A DNA stretch of 64,000 nucleotides, taken from NCBI GenBank assembly GCA_047722305.1, contig JBDNYM010000004.1:1-64000 (forward strand), written 5' to 3'. The notes beneath the pieces were generated by a model. The model searched no databases. It had not been told where the DNA came from and worked only from the letters and a program-made list of their open reading frames with translations. This stretch comes from JAKVJE01 sp047722305 (GTDB taxonomy: Bacteria; Actinomycetota; Actinomycetes; Actinomycetales; Microbacteriaceae). How positions within the stretch are numbered: position 1 is the stretch's first letter; each line of letters begins with the position of its first letter. Of this stretch, positions 1-10,098 are shown in pieces. Made by a program: the position numbers and the translations under genes.

Positions 1-60
1 GGGGGGGGGGGGGGGCGGGGGGGGGGGGGGGGGGGCCCCGGGGGGGGGGGGGGGGGGCGG
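1..60. other. Homopolymer assembly artefact
   Basis: Nearly pure G with a few C. It fuses in frame to the membrane gene that follows on the minus strand, where it would encode polyproline. This is read as a contig-end or sequencing artefact and not as biological sequence. Confidence 0.85.
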
Positions 61-61
61 G

Positions 62-544
62 GCTGTAGGGGGATCCCCAGAAGTACGGTCCGGTGCGGCG
101 GGTACCGTCGAAGGGATCGGAGCCGAAGCCGATGACCCACATCCAGATCGCGCTCAGCAGGGCGCCGAACCAGGTCCATCCCACGACGCTCTTGCCGAGG
201 GCCTTGTTGATGTTGATGATCGCGAAGATGAGGACGATGAACGAGACCACCGACGCGGCGAAGCCGATCAGCGGGCCCAGGAACGGAATGAAACTGAGGT
301 ACCCGGCCAGGGGCAGCAGCGCCCAGGCACCGTGCTGGGCGCCGAGCTCGAGCAGCACCCACGTGTTCCAGTAGGGGATCCAGGCGGCCCACGGGTAGGG
401 GTGGCCGGCCCGACGGAAGAGCCGCTGCAGGGCCAGGGCGGTGACGACGTACACGGCGGCGCCGATGAGGAGGGCGACGAGGACGGCCCCGATCACTGCA
501 GCCATCGCCGCGCTGCTGTCGTAGCCGTAGTCGTAGTTGGTCAT
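62..544 (-). CDS. DUF5684-like integral membrane protein, 3' end missing
   Basis: Read on the minus strand from the ATG at 542-544, this frame is open for 161 codons and then runs into the poly-G artefact, so the C-terminus is lost. The N-terminus is Tyr-rich (MTNYDYGYDSS). It is followed by a hydrophobic helix (about residues 14-38), a PWAAWIPYWNTW segment, two further helices around 70-115, a WTWFG segment and a final helix near 130-145. Alternating helices with conserved Trp/Pro-rich loops resemble the DUF5684 family of small membrane proteins, whose function is not known. The gene is divergent from dnaK, with about 325 bp between. The family name comes from pattern memory; the reading frame itself is clear. 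Confidence 0.6.
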
Positions 545-738
545 CCGCTGCCTCCGTCACATCGTCGAGCTGATGAACCGAGTCTACCGGGTCGGGTTTT
601 CGGCCCGCCGGACAATTGTGGATAACCGTCCGAGCCCGGGGCGAGCCCGCTGGCGGGTGCCGGATCGTGGACGCCGACGGTCTGAAGCCGCGGAGGGGCC
701 TGCCTCGGAATATTCCGCCGTGCCGCGCGTTCTCAGAA

Positions 739-759
739 GTTGAGTGATGTTCGCTCAGG
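739..759. promoter_or_regulatory. Degenerate upstream HAIR-like element
   Basis: GTTGAGT, seven bases, then GCTCAGG, compared with the HAIR consensus CTTGAGT-N7-ACTCAAG. The spacing is right, but two positions in the right arm and one in the left arm are off. It lies 43 bp upstream of the better HAIR before dnaK and could be a secondary HspR site. Confidence 0.45.
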
Positions 760-802
760 TTTAGCGTGCGGCACTTGACTTCGAGTCAGGCGGCGTGACA
801 TC

Positions 803-823
803 CTTGAGCCTACGTGACTCAAC
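803..823. promoter_or_regulatory. HAIR operator (HspR binding site) of the dnaK operon
   Basis: CTTGAGC-N7-ACTCAAC matches the HspR-associated inverted repeat with correct 7-base spacing and one mismatch in each arm. A -35-like TTGACT at 775-780 lies just upstream, with a weak -10 around 796-801, so HspR bound here would block the promoter. hspR is the last gene of this operon, which gives the usual autoregulatory loop in which DnaK assists HspR. Confidence 0.85.
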
Positions 824-869
824 CCTGCGATCGGCGCAGGCGAAGACTTTCGATGAGAGGAAGAATCAC

Positions 870-2723
<1,854 letters not shown>

Positions 2724-2728
2724 CGCGC

Positions 2729-3400
2729 ATGGCTGACGATCAGGGCACGACCGGTCCGGCCGGCAACGAGCCGGACCCGGCCGAGGACGCGGTGAACGGC
2801 GCGGCCGACACCGGCTCCGAGGGCGCGGCGGCCGAGCCGGGCTCCGGCTCTGAGCCGAGCGCGGCCGAGACGGCCGCCGCCCAGGCCCCGCACTCCCGGG
2901 AGGACACCCTCCTCGACGAACTGCAGCGGCTCGCCGCCGAGTACAAGAACTACCGACAGCGCACCGAGGCCCAGCGGGAGCTGGACCGGCAGCGCGCCAC
3001 CGGCGACATCGCCAAGCAGCTGTTCGGCGTGCTGGACGACCTCGACCGGGCGCAGGCCCACGACGATCTGCCGGAGGGCTCCGCGTTCGCGACAGTCGCG
3101 GCGAAGATCCGCGGCATCGGCACCAAGATCGGGCTCTCGTCGTTCGGCGAGGCCGGCGAGGCCTTCGACCCGCAGGAGCACGAGGCGGTCATGCAGGTGC
3201 CGGCACCGCAGGTGACGCGGCAGGAGATCCTCGAGGTGGTGGCCCCCGGCTACCGCCTGGGCGATGTGCTGCTGCGGGCGGCCAAGGTGGTCGTGGCCAT
3301 CCCCCCGGAGGGGGCTGCGGCGGAGACTCCAGCCGACCAGAATGCAGACGCCGGGCCGGCTGCAGACGAGGCCGGGGGCGAGTCGCCGTCGGCGGAGTGA
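2729..3400 (+). CDS. grpE: Nucleotide exchange factor GrpE
   Basis: GrpE releases ADP from DnaK. The protein has 223 residues: an acidic, Ala/Gly-rich disordered N-terminus (about 1-60), then the dimerising helix containing LAAEYKNYRQRTEAQRE, and the C-terminal beta domain with FDPQEHEAV and the ending VLLRAAKVVVA, all hallmarks of GrpE. The ATG at 2729 follows the dnaK stop by five bases and lies about 9 bases after GAGAAGAAG. A GTG at 2720 would overlap dnaK and add three residues. The C-terminal tail after residue 195 is acidic and probably unstructured. Confidence 0.95.
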   Translation: MADDQGTTGPAGNEPDPAEDAVNGAADTGSEGAAAEPGSGSEPSAAETAAAQAPHSREDTLLDELQRLAAEYKNYRQRTEAQRELDRQRATGDIAKQLFGVLDDLDRAQAHDDLPEGSAFATVAAKIRGIGTKIGLSSFGEAGEAFDPQEHEAVMQVPAPQVTRQEILEVVAPGYRLGDVLLRAAKVVVAIPPEGAAAETPADQNADAGPAADEAGGESPSAE

Positions 3401-3475
3401 CATCCCGGCGTGATGACGGGAACGGCGAAGTGATGGAGACGATGGTTTCGGGAGATTCGGGAAAGGAGGCCGATC

Positions 3476-4471
3476 ATGGCGAGTCAGGACTGGCTTGAGA
3501 AGGACTTCTACGCTGTGCTCGGCGTCTCCAAAGATGTTTCGGAGGCCGACCTGCGCAAGGCGTATCGGCGCCTGGCCCGGAAGTACCACCCCGATGCGAA
3601 CCCCGGCGACGCGAGCGCCGAGGCGAAGTTCAAGGACATCACCGAGGCGTACACCGTCCTCAACGATCCGCAGCAGCGCAAAGAGTACGACGCGCTGAAG
3701 GCGATGGGCGGCGGCGCCCGGTTCTCGGCCGGCGCGGGCGGGGCGGGTTCGCCCGGCCCGGGCTTCGAGGATCTGTTCGGCGGCCTGTGCTAGCCGGGCG
3801 GCGGGCAGCGGGGGCGCTATCCCCCGTCGGGCGGCGCCGGCGCCGCCGGCGGCCCCGGCTTCGAGAACCTCTTCGGGGGGATGTTCGGCGGCGGCGGGTT
3901 CGGGCCCCAGACGGCTCGGCCGGCGGCCGGCCGCGATGCGGCGGCGGAGACCACGCTGTCATTCGAGCAGGCGGTCTCCGGTACGCGGGTCATGTTGTCC
4001 CGCGGCGGGGGCCACGTGCAGGTGCGCATCCCGGCCGGGGTGCGGGACGGCCAGCGGCTGCGGATTCGCGGCCGCGGCGAGCCCGGGGCCGGCGGCGGCC
4101 CCGCCGGCGACCTCATCGTCACCGTGCACGTGCGCCCGCATCCCGTGTTCGAACTGGACGGCCGCAACCTGCGTGTGACCGTGCCGGTCACGTTCCCCGA
4201 GGCCGCGCTCGGGGCGGTCATCGAGGTGCCGACGTTCCATGGCGCTCCGGTGAAGGTGCGGGTCAAGGCCGGCACCGAGTCCGGTCGCGAGCTGCGGGTG
4301 CGCGGTCGCGGAGTGCAGACGAAGAAGGGCACCGGCGACCTGCTGGTGCGCCTGCAGGTCGTCGTACCGAAGCGGCTCAACGCCAGGGCGAAGCAGGCGC
4401 TGGAAGACTTCCGCGCCGCCGTCCCGGATACCGACCCGCGGGCGGACCTCCTGGAGCGGGCCCGCGGCTGA
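3476..4471 (+). pseudogene. dnaJ: DnaJ-family co-chaperone interrupted by an in-frame TAG
   Basis: The ATG at 3476 follows a strong AAGGAGG. Residues 1-75 form a J domain with the HPD motif ([10 protein letters not shown]), then a Gly/Phe-rich linker. At 3791-3793 the codon TAG stops translation after 105 residues. The same frame continues without any shift through a second G/F stretch, then both C-terminal substrate-binding domains (RIPAGVRDGQRLRIRGRG, VPTFHGAPVKVRVKAGT), to 4471. Read through, the protein would have about 331 residues and lack the Cys4 zinc finger, as in CbpA/DnaJ2-type proteins. An internal ATG at 3881 would yield only the C-terminal domains. Either a genuine nonsense mutation or a one-base sequencing error in a GC-rich repeat explains this; the rest of the operon is intact. 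Confidence 0.85.
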
Positions 4472-4553
4472 CGGCTGCGTCCGCCTCGGCTGCCAGACCG
4501 GATGCGTGCAGCAGATGTGAGTTGACCGGCTCCGCGCCGGAGGAGGGGGTCTG

Positions 4554-4991
4554 ATGGACGAGAACGCGAAGCTGTTCGTGATCTCGGTGGCCGCCGCGCT
4601 GTCCGGGATGCACCCGCAGACGCTGCGGCAGTACGACCGCCTCGGCCTGGTGGTGCCCGAGCGCACCCCGGGCCATTCCCGCCGGTATTCGATGCGGGAC
4701 GTGGTGCAGCTGCGCGAGGTGCACCGGCTGTCCGATCAGGGCGTGAGCCTGGAGGGCATCCGCCGCATCCTCGAGCTGGAGAACGAGGTCACGGCGCTGC
4801 GCCAGCGCTGCGAGGAACTGGAGGACGCCCTCGGCGAGGCCCTGGAGTTCCGCCCCGGCGGCCGCGTGTTTGCCGTCGGGGCGGATGGCGACGGCACCGT
4901 GCGCGTGGGCGTGCGTCGCCAGCGCGCCGATCCCGGCACCACCGTGGTGCGCTGGGAGCCGTGGGGGCCATGGGGGCCTGGCCGCCTCTGA
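4554..4991 (+). CDS. hspR: Heat-shock repressor HspR (MerR family)
   Basis: Transcriptional repressor of the dnaK operon and clpB. The protein has 145 residues. The N-terminal MerR-type winged helix holds MHPQTLRQYDRLGLVVPERT and HSRRYSMRDV (about residues 19-50), followed by a coiled-coil segment ILELENEVTALRQRCEELE near 70-90. This layout is typical of HspR, the last gene of actinobacterial dnaK operons. A GGAGGAGGGGG ribosome site lies just before the ATG. Cognate HAIR operators are visible before dnaK and before clpB. The C-terminal tail is Trp/Gly/Pro rich and of unknown role. Confidence 0.93.
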   Translation: MDENAKLFVISVAAALSGMHPQTLRQYDRLGLVVPERTPGHSRRYSMRDVVQLREVHRLSDQGVSLEGIRRILELENEVTALRQRCEELEDALGEALEFRPGGRVFAVGADGDGTVRVGVRRQRADPGTTVVRWEPWGPWGPGRL

Positions 4992-5108
4992 GGCCCATCC
5001 TTCCGCGCTCCTCGCCGTCGCGTCATCCGGGCCGGATCATCCCGGCCGGCTGAGCCCGCCTGGGTATGCTGATACGCGTGCCTGCCGGCCGGCGGGCAGT
5101 CCCCGACC

Positions 5109-6329
5109 ATGAAACGTGACGTGACCGAGCCAGAATCCAGCGCTCCCAGCGGACGCCCCCTGCGCGTGCTGATGGGCAACGACACCTTCCCGCCCGACAT
5201 CAACGGCGCCGCCACGTTCACCGAGCGCCTGATGGGCGGGCTGCTGCGCCGCGGGCACGACGTGCGGGTCATGGCGCCCGCCACCTCGCGCCGCACCGCG
5301 GGCACGCGCCGCGAACTCGTCGACGGGGTGGAGACGACCGTGTACCGCATCCCATCGTGGCGCTGGCTGCCGCACGAGTGGCTGCGCTTCAGCCTGCCGT
5401 GGATGGTGCCGGCCCACGCGCGCCGAGTGCTCGACGAGTTCCGACCCGACGCGGTGCACATCCAATCGCACCTCATCATGGGGCGGGCGCTGGCGCGGGA
5501 AGCCCACGAACGGGGCATCCGCCTGGTCGCCACCAACCACATCATGCCGGCCAACCTGCTCGACTTCACGCTCATGCCCGACTTCATGAATCGCGCTCTG
5601 GTCAACTGGGCGGTGCGGGATGCGGCGTCGCTGCTGGGACTGGCCGACGCGGTCACCACGCCCACCCCGAGCGCCGCCGAGTACCTCACTCGCACCACCG
5701 GTCTGACCGGAGTGATCCCGATCAGCTGCGGGCTGAAGCTCAGCAACTACACGCCCCGGCTCGGTCTGCGCGACCAGGACCGCATCCTGTTCGTGGGCCG
5801 CATCAACACTGAGAAGCAGATCGACGTGCTGATCCGGGCGTTCGCGCTCATCGCCGACCGCATCCCGGCGCGGGTGCAGATCGTGGGGATGGGCGACCAG
5901 CAGGAGCCCCTCATGCACCTGGCCGAGCGGTTGGGCGTCGCCGACCGGGTCGACTTCCTGGGGCGCATCGACGACGCCGAGCTGCGGCAGGTCTACTCGG
6001 ATGCGGCGGTGTTCGTGATGCCGTCGATCGCCGAGCTGCAGAGCATCGCCACCATGGAGGCGATGGCGTCCGGGCTGCCCGTGATCGCCGCCGACGCCAT
6101 GGCCCTGCCGCACCTGGTCAAAGACGGAGTCAACGGCTACCTGTTCGCCCCCTCCGAGCCGCACGACCTGGCCGAGAAGCTCGCCCGCGTGCTCAGCGCC
6201 CCGGCGGCGGAGCGGGAGCGGCTGCAGCGCGGGTCGCTGCAGCTCGTGGCCCGGCACGACCTCAACCGCACCCTCGACGCCTTCGAGGCGCTCTACCGGG
6301 GGCGGCAGCTGGTGGCCAGCGCCGTCTGA
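5109..6329 (+). CDS. GT4-family glycosyltransferase (GT-B fold)
   Basis: Retaining glycosyltransferase of family GT4, with a likely role in cell-envelope glycolipid or polysaccharide synthesis. The N-terminal acceptor domain starts with MGNDTFPPDINGAA and GHDVRVMAP (residues about 22-58). The C-terminal nucleotide-sugar domain has FVGRINTEKQIDVLI (about 230-245), and the EX7E-like donor segment lies in PSIAELQSIATMEAMASGLP (about 305-325). There is no signal peptide or membrane helix. The overall pattern resembles mannosyltransferases of actinobacteria, but the donor and acceptor cannot be told from sequence. It ends 11 bp from the convergent glycosyltransferase. Confidence 0.85.
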   Translation: MKRDVTEPESSAPSGRPLRVLMGNDTFPPDINGAATFTERLMGGLLRRGHDVRVMAPATSRRTAGTRRELVDGVETTVYRIPSWRWLPHEWLRFSLPWMVPAHARRVLDEFRPDAVHIQSHLIMGRALAREAHERGIRLVATNHIMPANLLDFTLMPDFMNRALVNWAVRDAASLLGLADAVTTPTPSAAEYLTRTTGLTGVIPISCGLKLSNYTPRLGLRDQDRILFVGRINTEKQIDVLIRAFALIADRIPARVQIVGMGDQQEPLMHLAERLGVADRVDFLGRIDDAELRQVYSDAAVFVMPSIAELQSIATMEAMASGLPVIAADAMALPHLVKDGVNGYLFAPSEPHDLAEKLARVLSAPAAERERLQRGSLQLVARHDLNRTLDAFEALYRGRQLVASAV

Positions 6330-6339
6330 ACGGCTGTCA

Positions 6340-7410
6340 TCAGCCGGCCAGCCGCCGGGCGACGGCCAGCAGGCGCCGCGCGGTGTCGCCCCACGTCCAG
6401 TGCTCCACCTGCCGGTGCCCGGCGGCGGCCAGTGCCCGGCGCAGCTCCGGGTCGTCCAGCTGCCGTACCCGGGCCCGCAGCTCGACCGGCGAAGACGGGT
6501 CGAAATAGAGTGCCGCATCCCCGGCCACCTCGTGGAACACGGGCAGGTCGCTGGCGATCACCGGCACTCCGGCGGCCATCGCCTCCGCGATCGGCAGCCC
6601 GTACCCCTCGTCGAGGCTCGGCATGACCAGCACCGCCCGGTCGGCCAGCAGGGCGGCGTACTCGGCGTCGGTCACACCGTGGTGGCACACGATCCGGGCG
6701 CCGGGCGCCAGGGCCCGCAGCTCGCGCTCGCGCCCGGGGGCGATGCGGCTGAGCAGGTGCAAGGTGTGCTCCGGGAGCCGGGCCATCGCCCGCACCAGGG
6801 CCTCGACGTTCTTGTAGCCCATGAATGAGCCCATGTAGACGAGATTCCGCGGGGCCGGGCTGAGGTCGGCGCTGCCGCGGGGCAGGTCGTCGGCCGCGTT
6901 GGGAAGCACCGCCACCGGGCGCGAGGTGAGGCGGGCGGCGGCGAACTGGCGGCGGACGGTCTCGCTCACCGTCGCCACCGCATCGGCCGTGTTCAGGGTC
7001 AGCCGCTGCGGCCAGTACGAGAGGAAGAACGCCCGCCAGCCCAGGCGCAGCAGCGGAGACAGATTCGTCGGCGGGGTGCGGTGGTGGTAGTAGATCATGT
7101 CGTGCTGGGTGAGGATGAGGCGGTAGCGCCGCCCCAGCGACCCCATCGTCGGCATGGGGGTGAACACGACATCCGGATGCAGGCGGTTGAGGGCGACCGC
7201 CGTGAACGGCTCCAGCGGCGAGGTGGGGGCGTGCATGCGGATCGTCCGCGCCGAGGGCGGCAGCAGCGCCCGCTGCGCCGGGTCGTGGATGAGGAAGCGC
7301 ACCTCGTCCGGTGCGAGGCGCTCGACCGCGGCCGCCAGCTCCGTGGAATAGCGGCTCACCCCGTCGTGGAAGTCCGTGCGGATGTACCGGGCGTCGAAGA
7401 GCAGCCGCAT
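6340..7410 (-). CDS. GT4-family glycosyltransferase (mannosyltransferase-like)
   Basis: The protein has 356 residues. The N-terminus MRLLFDARYIRTDFHDGVSR is the usual start of GT4 enzymes acting on envelope or O-antigen sugars. The C-terminal donor domain shows LVYMGSFMGYKNVEALV, HHGVTDAEYAALLADRAVLV, and the EX7E motif in PSLDEGYGLPIAEAMAAG. The frame is open to 7575, but the ATG at 7410 overlaps the stop of the upstream membrane gene (TGATG), which fixes the start and indicates translational coupling. Substrate is unknown. It is convergent with the other glycosyltransferase, so the two are not one operon. Confidence 0.85.
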   Translation of the reverse strand: MRLLFDARYIRTDFHDGVSRYSTELAAAVERLAPDEVRFLIHDPAQRALLPPSARTIRMHAPTSPLEPFTAVALNRLHPDVVFTPMPTMGSLGRRYRLILTQHDMIYYHHRTPPTNLSPLLRLGWRAFFLSYWPQRLTLNTADAVATVSETVRRQFAAARLTSRPVAVLPNAADDLPRGSADLSPAPRNLVYMGSFMGYKNVEALVRAMARLPEHTLHLLSRIAPGRERELRALAPGARIVCHHGVTDAEYAALLADRAVLVMPSLDEGYGLPIAEAMAAGVPVIASDLPVFHEVAGDAALYFDPSSPVELRARVRQLDDPELRRALAAAGHRQVEHWTWGDTARRLLAVARRLAG

Positions 7411-8369
7411 CAGGCCGCCTGCCGTCGCCGGGCGATGATCGCCGCCACGATCCCGACCACCAAGGCCGCGCCCATCCCGATCAGCCAGGGGATCATGGCG
7501 GCCCGGATGCTGGTCGAAACCGTGTCGAGCACGATCAGCACCATGCTCTCGCCCGGCGCCCCCGCGAACACCCACGCGACCGCGCCGGGGGCGAGCGTCA
7601 CGAAGCCGGTCAGGATCAGCAGCACCACGGCCATCACCACCAGCGTCCGGGCGCGGTGGCGCGCCAGCAGCAGCCCCAGCGCCAGGCAGGCGAGCGCGGC
7701 GAACAGGGCCCAGGGCGAGAGCACCCGGATCAGCCGATAGCCGGGCCGGAGGCTGTCGACCGTATGAGCGGGGGTGACGGCGACCGTGTACGAAATGGTC
7801 GGGACGAGCGCACCGAGTATCGGATTCTGCGCCGCCACCCGGGCCTTGAGGGCGACGGCGATCGGCGCGACCTGCACGCCGAACGCCCCATTCGATGCCT
7901 GCTTCCCGGCCGGCAGCTGCTCGCCGTCGAGGGTGCGGATCGCCTGCTCATGGCTGCTGGTCAGCACCTGCCGCCACACGGCGTCGAAGTCGGGGCTGCT
8001 GGTCAACGCGGTCAGCTGGCTGGTCAGCAGATTCTGGGCGTTGAGAATGCTCTGCGCGAGCTGCGCCTGCAGCGCATCGCGGATGGTCGCGGGCAGGCCC
8101 GAGCTGTTGAGCTGGTGCGTGGCGTCCGGATCCACCTGGCTGAGGTCGGTCCGATCCAGAATCGCCTTCGACCCCTGCTGCACGATCAGCGTGTGCACTG
8201 CCGGGTCCTGGGCCAGCGGAGCGAGCGTCGTGACGAACCCGTCGGTCGAGACCAGCGTGTTCTGCGCCCAGTTCGCGACCAGGCCCAGCGGCAGCGCCAG
8301 CACGCCGACGATGACCAGCACCGCGGAGACGAAGCTGCGCAGGCGGGAGGAACCTCTCTGGTGAGTCAT
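7410..8369 (-). CDS. Integral membrane protein of unknown function
   Basis: The protein has 319 residues. One membrane helix at about residues 12-33 is followed by a large extracytoplasmic domain of about 170 residues, rich in Gln, Ser and Ala, and then three C-terminal helices (about 212-233, 238-265, 287-312) ending in RRR. This one-plus-three topology occurs in uncharacterised actinobacterial membrane proteins; no catalytic motif is visible. It overlaps the downstream glycosyltransferase by one base, so the two are probably made together and may act on the same envelope product. That functional link is inference. Confidence 0.75.
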   Translation of the reverse strand: MTHQRGSSRLRSFVSAVLVIVGVLALPLGLVANWAQNTLVSTDGFVTTLAPLAQDPAVHTLIVQQGSKAILDRTDLSQVDPDATHQLNSSGLPATIRDALQAQLAQSILNAQNLLTSQLTALTSSPDFDAVWRQVLTSSHEQAIRTLDGEQLPAGKQASNGAFGVQVAPIAVALKARVAAQNPILGALVPTISYTVAVTPAHTVDSLRPGYRLIRVLSPWALFAALACLALGLLLARHRARTLVVMAVVLLILTGFVTLAPGAVAWVFAGAPGESMVLIVLDTVSTSIRAAMIPWLIGMGAALVVGIVAAIIARRRQAA

Positions 8370-8455
8370 TGCGTCCAGTATCCTCCCGACGTCTTGGGGT
8401 GCGCTGGCCGGCTGGAGAGCGTCGGGGGATGTCCGGCGGGTACGGCGCCAGCCTC

Positions 8456-9694
8456 TCAGATCCGGGGCCAGCCGCTGGTCAGATACGCCTGCACGGCGCG
8501 GTGCCGGAACGTGTACAGCTTGCCCCGTGTGATGATGCCCCGCACGCGGTCGAGGCGCTGGGAGGTCGGCCCCGCGGCGGCGGCTCGGGGAAGGCCGAGC
8601 TTCGTGGCGATGTTCGTCAGGGTCCGCTCCTGGGGCGGGAGGTCGCTCATCGCCTGCACGAATTCCCGCTCGCGGTCGGGGAGGCGCTCGAGGATCCGCT
8701 CGACGTGTGCGGCAGCCTCCGCTTCGGCATGCTTCCAGCCCGAGACGACATCCTCTTCGGTGATCAGATCGTCGGTCCCGGCGTACCAGGCCCGCTCCCC
8801 GGCCAGCTGGAACAGGAAGGGCTCCCCGCAGCAGAGCCGGACGATGCGTGCGATCGCCCCGGGCTCCATGTGGATGCGGGCCGTCCCGCCGTCGGCCTGG
8901 GGCGCCTCCCAGCCGTCGATGAGGAACGGCTGCAGAGCTGAGGCGAGGTCGTCGTCCCCGAGCGGTGCGAGCGTCGTCGTCTTGAACCGCCGGGCGAAGG
9001 TCGCCCCGCGCCTGGTGCCGGTCATGTCCGCGAAGTCGGGAAGGCCGGTCAGATAGACGGCGAGCGGCAGCACGCGCCGCACCTGGATCCCGCCGGGGGC
9101 GGCGACGGTCTCCTCGTGCGCGAGGGCGTCCCCGAGCGCGATGAGGATCTGCGAGAGCTTCTGGGCGTCGGTGACGTTCTGGATCTCATCGACATGGATG
9201 AGCACCATGGTGCTGCCGCGCTGCATGGCTCTGCGCCCCACCTCGATGAGGAGGTTCGTCAGCGCCGTATACGGCTCCGGACCCGAGCGGGGTTCTCCCA
9301 GGGTGATGGAGCCGACGGGGCCGATCGAAACGGCCCGCACCCGAGCGATCAGGTCTTTGACGTTCTTCCCCCGCGCGTGGGTGAGCCTCGCCGTGTCGGC
9401 GAGTTCGAGCATCGCCGCCGCCACGATCTTGAGAGGATCGGTCCCCGACGGGATGCGCACTTGCGGCGTCACCCAGTCTCCCCGGCGCTCGGCATCGCGC
9501 GCGATTCTGCGCACGAGCGCGGACTTGCCCAGCCCCGCTTCCCCGAGCACGGTGCGGCCGCGTTCGTACAGTCCGGCGAGTCGGCGGGGGCGGAGCACAT
9601 CGCGCCAGTCGCTCAGCTGTTCGATGCGGCCCGCCCAGATCTCGGGGACCTGATCGGACCCGGGAAGGAACGGGCAGTTGAGCGGAGTACGCAT
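8456..9694 (-). CDS. STAND/AAA_16-like P-loop ATPase
   Basis: The protein has 412 residues. Walker A is GEAGLGKSAL (51-60), Walker B is VLIHVDEIQ (about 165-173), and a sensor-like segment is PLAVYLTGLPDF near 210. The C-terminal third (TLTNIATKLGLPRAAA, then FRHRAVQAYLTSGW) looks like a winged-helix domain. No nuclease, protease, TIR or repeat effector domain is present, so it is a lone NTPase of the ORC/STAND type whose partner, if any, is not visible here. The ATG lies only two bases from a palindromic repeat, so the transcript may be leaderless or the site may be an autoregulatory operator. The neighbouring assembly gap hides what lies upstream. Function is not assigned. Confidence 0.8.
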   Translation of the reverse strand: MRTPLNCPFLPGSDQVPEIWAGRIEQLSDWRDVLRPRRLAGLYERGRTVLGEAGLGKSALVRRIARDAERRGDWVTPQVRIPSGTDPLKIVAAAMLELADTARLTHARGKNVKDLIARVRAVSIGPVGSITLGEPRSGPEPYTALTNLLIEVGRRAMQRGSTMVLIHVDEIQNVTDAQKLSQILIALGDALAHEETVAAPGGIQVRRVLPLAVYLTGLPDFADMTGTRRGATFARRFKTTTLAPLGDDDLASALQPFLIDGWEAPQADGGTARIHMEPGAIARIVRLCCGEPFLFQLAGERAWYAGTDDLITEEDVVSGWKHAEAEAAAHVERILERLPDREREFVQAMSDLPPQERTLTNIATKLGLPRAAAAGPTSQRLDRVRGIITRGKLYTFRHRAVQAYLTSGWPRI

Positions 9695-9696
9695 GC

Positions 9697-9740
9697 TGAT
9701 AACTTTATCAAGTCAACAGTGCTTTGATAACTTTATCAAG
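9697..9740. promoter_or_regulatory. Tandem AT-rich palindromes before the ATPase gene
   Basis: The 16-base unit TGATAACTTTATCAAG occurs at 9697-9712 and again at 9725-9740, exactly 28 bp apart. Each copy is itself a near-palindrome (TGATAA/TTATCA). Against about 70% GC surroundings these A/T-rich blocks stand out. On the gene strand a TTGACT lies between the copies. They are read as two operator or promoter elements for the ATPase; they could also be protein-binding sites of a mobile element. Confidence 0.6.
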
Positions 9741-9772
9741 AGCAGGGGGAGCTCACGAGGGTGTGCTGGCCG

Positions 9773-9848
9773 GGCCGGAATCCGCATCCTTGGAATGGGG
9801 CCCCGGCTCCGCTGCGCTCCGCCCCATTCAGGATGCGAATTCCGGCCN
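9773..9848. repeat. Long imperfect inverted repeat ending at the assembly gap
   Basis: A left arm at 9773-9800 (GGCCGGAATCCGCATCC, then AATGGGG) pairs with a right arm at 9822-9848 across a GC-rich loop of about 20 bases. The arms differ only by a base substitution and a small insertion. The right arm stops exactly where the N gap starts, which suggests that a repeated or hairpin-forming sequence broke the assembly. Confidence 0.6.
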
Positions 9849-9948
9849 NNNNNNNNNGCGCGCGCCGCCCCCCGCTGGGGGGGGGCCCCCCCCCCCGCCC
9901 CGCCCCCCCCCCGCCCCCCCCCCCGCCCCCGCCCCCCCCCCCCCCCAC
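9849..9948. other. Assembly gap (10 N) and G/C homopolymer artefact
   Basis: Bases 9849-9858 are N, a scaffold gap whose true size is unknown. The roughly 90 bases after it are long C and G runs with no coding or regulatory pattern, best explained as low-quality contig-end sequence. Open reading frames crossing this region are not real. Confidence 0.9.
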
Positions 9949-9995
9949 CACGAGTCGCGGCTCCCGGGCCCGGGCACCCGGACGTGCGCCGCAAA

Positions 9996-10016
9996 CTTGA
10001 GTGGAATAGACTCAAC
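9996..10016. promoter_or_regulatory. HAIR operator (HspR site) before clpB
   Basis: CTTGAGT-N7-ACTCAAC is a near-perfect HspR-associated inverted repeat, with only the last base differing from consensus. It lies about 80 bp before the clpB start. This places clpB in the HspR regulon as a separate transcription unit and shows that the short clpB reading frame has its natural promoter. Confidence 0.9.
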
Positions 10017-10098
10017 TTAGAAGATGTTGAGGACGGTGTCGCGCACAGCGTCCGATGCCACGGATGCCGAAGTCCGTCGCATCTGAAAGGATTTGAAC

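Noticed and set aside
3787..4554. 255-codon Arg-rich frame overlapping the second half of dnaJ
   Set aside because: An out-of-frame shadow; the conserved DnaJ C-terminal domains are in the other frame, in phase with the J domain.
9859..9948. G/C-run region as a possible G-quadruplex or structural element
   Set aside because: It directly follows an N gap and resembles the poly-G at the window start, so an assembly artefact is more likely.
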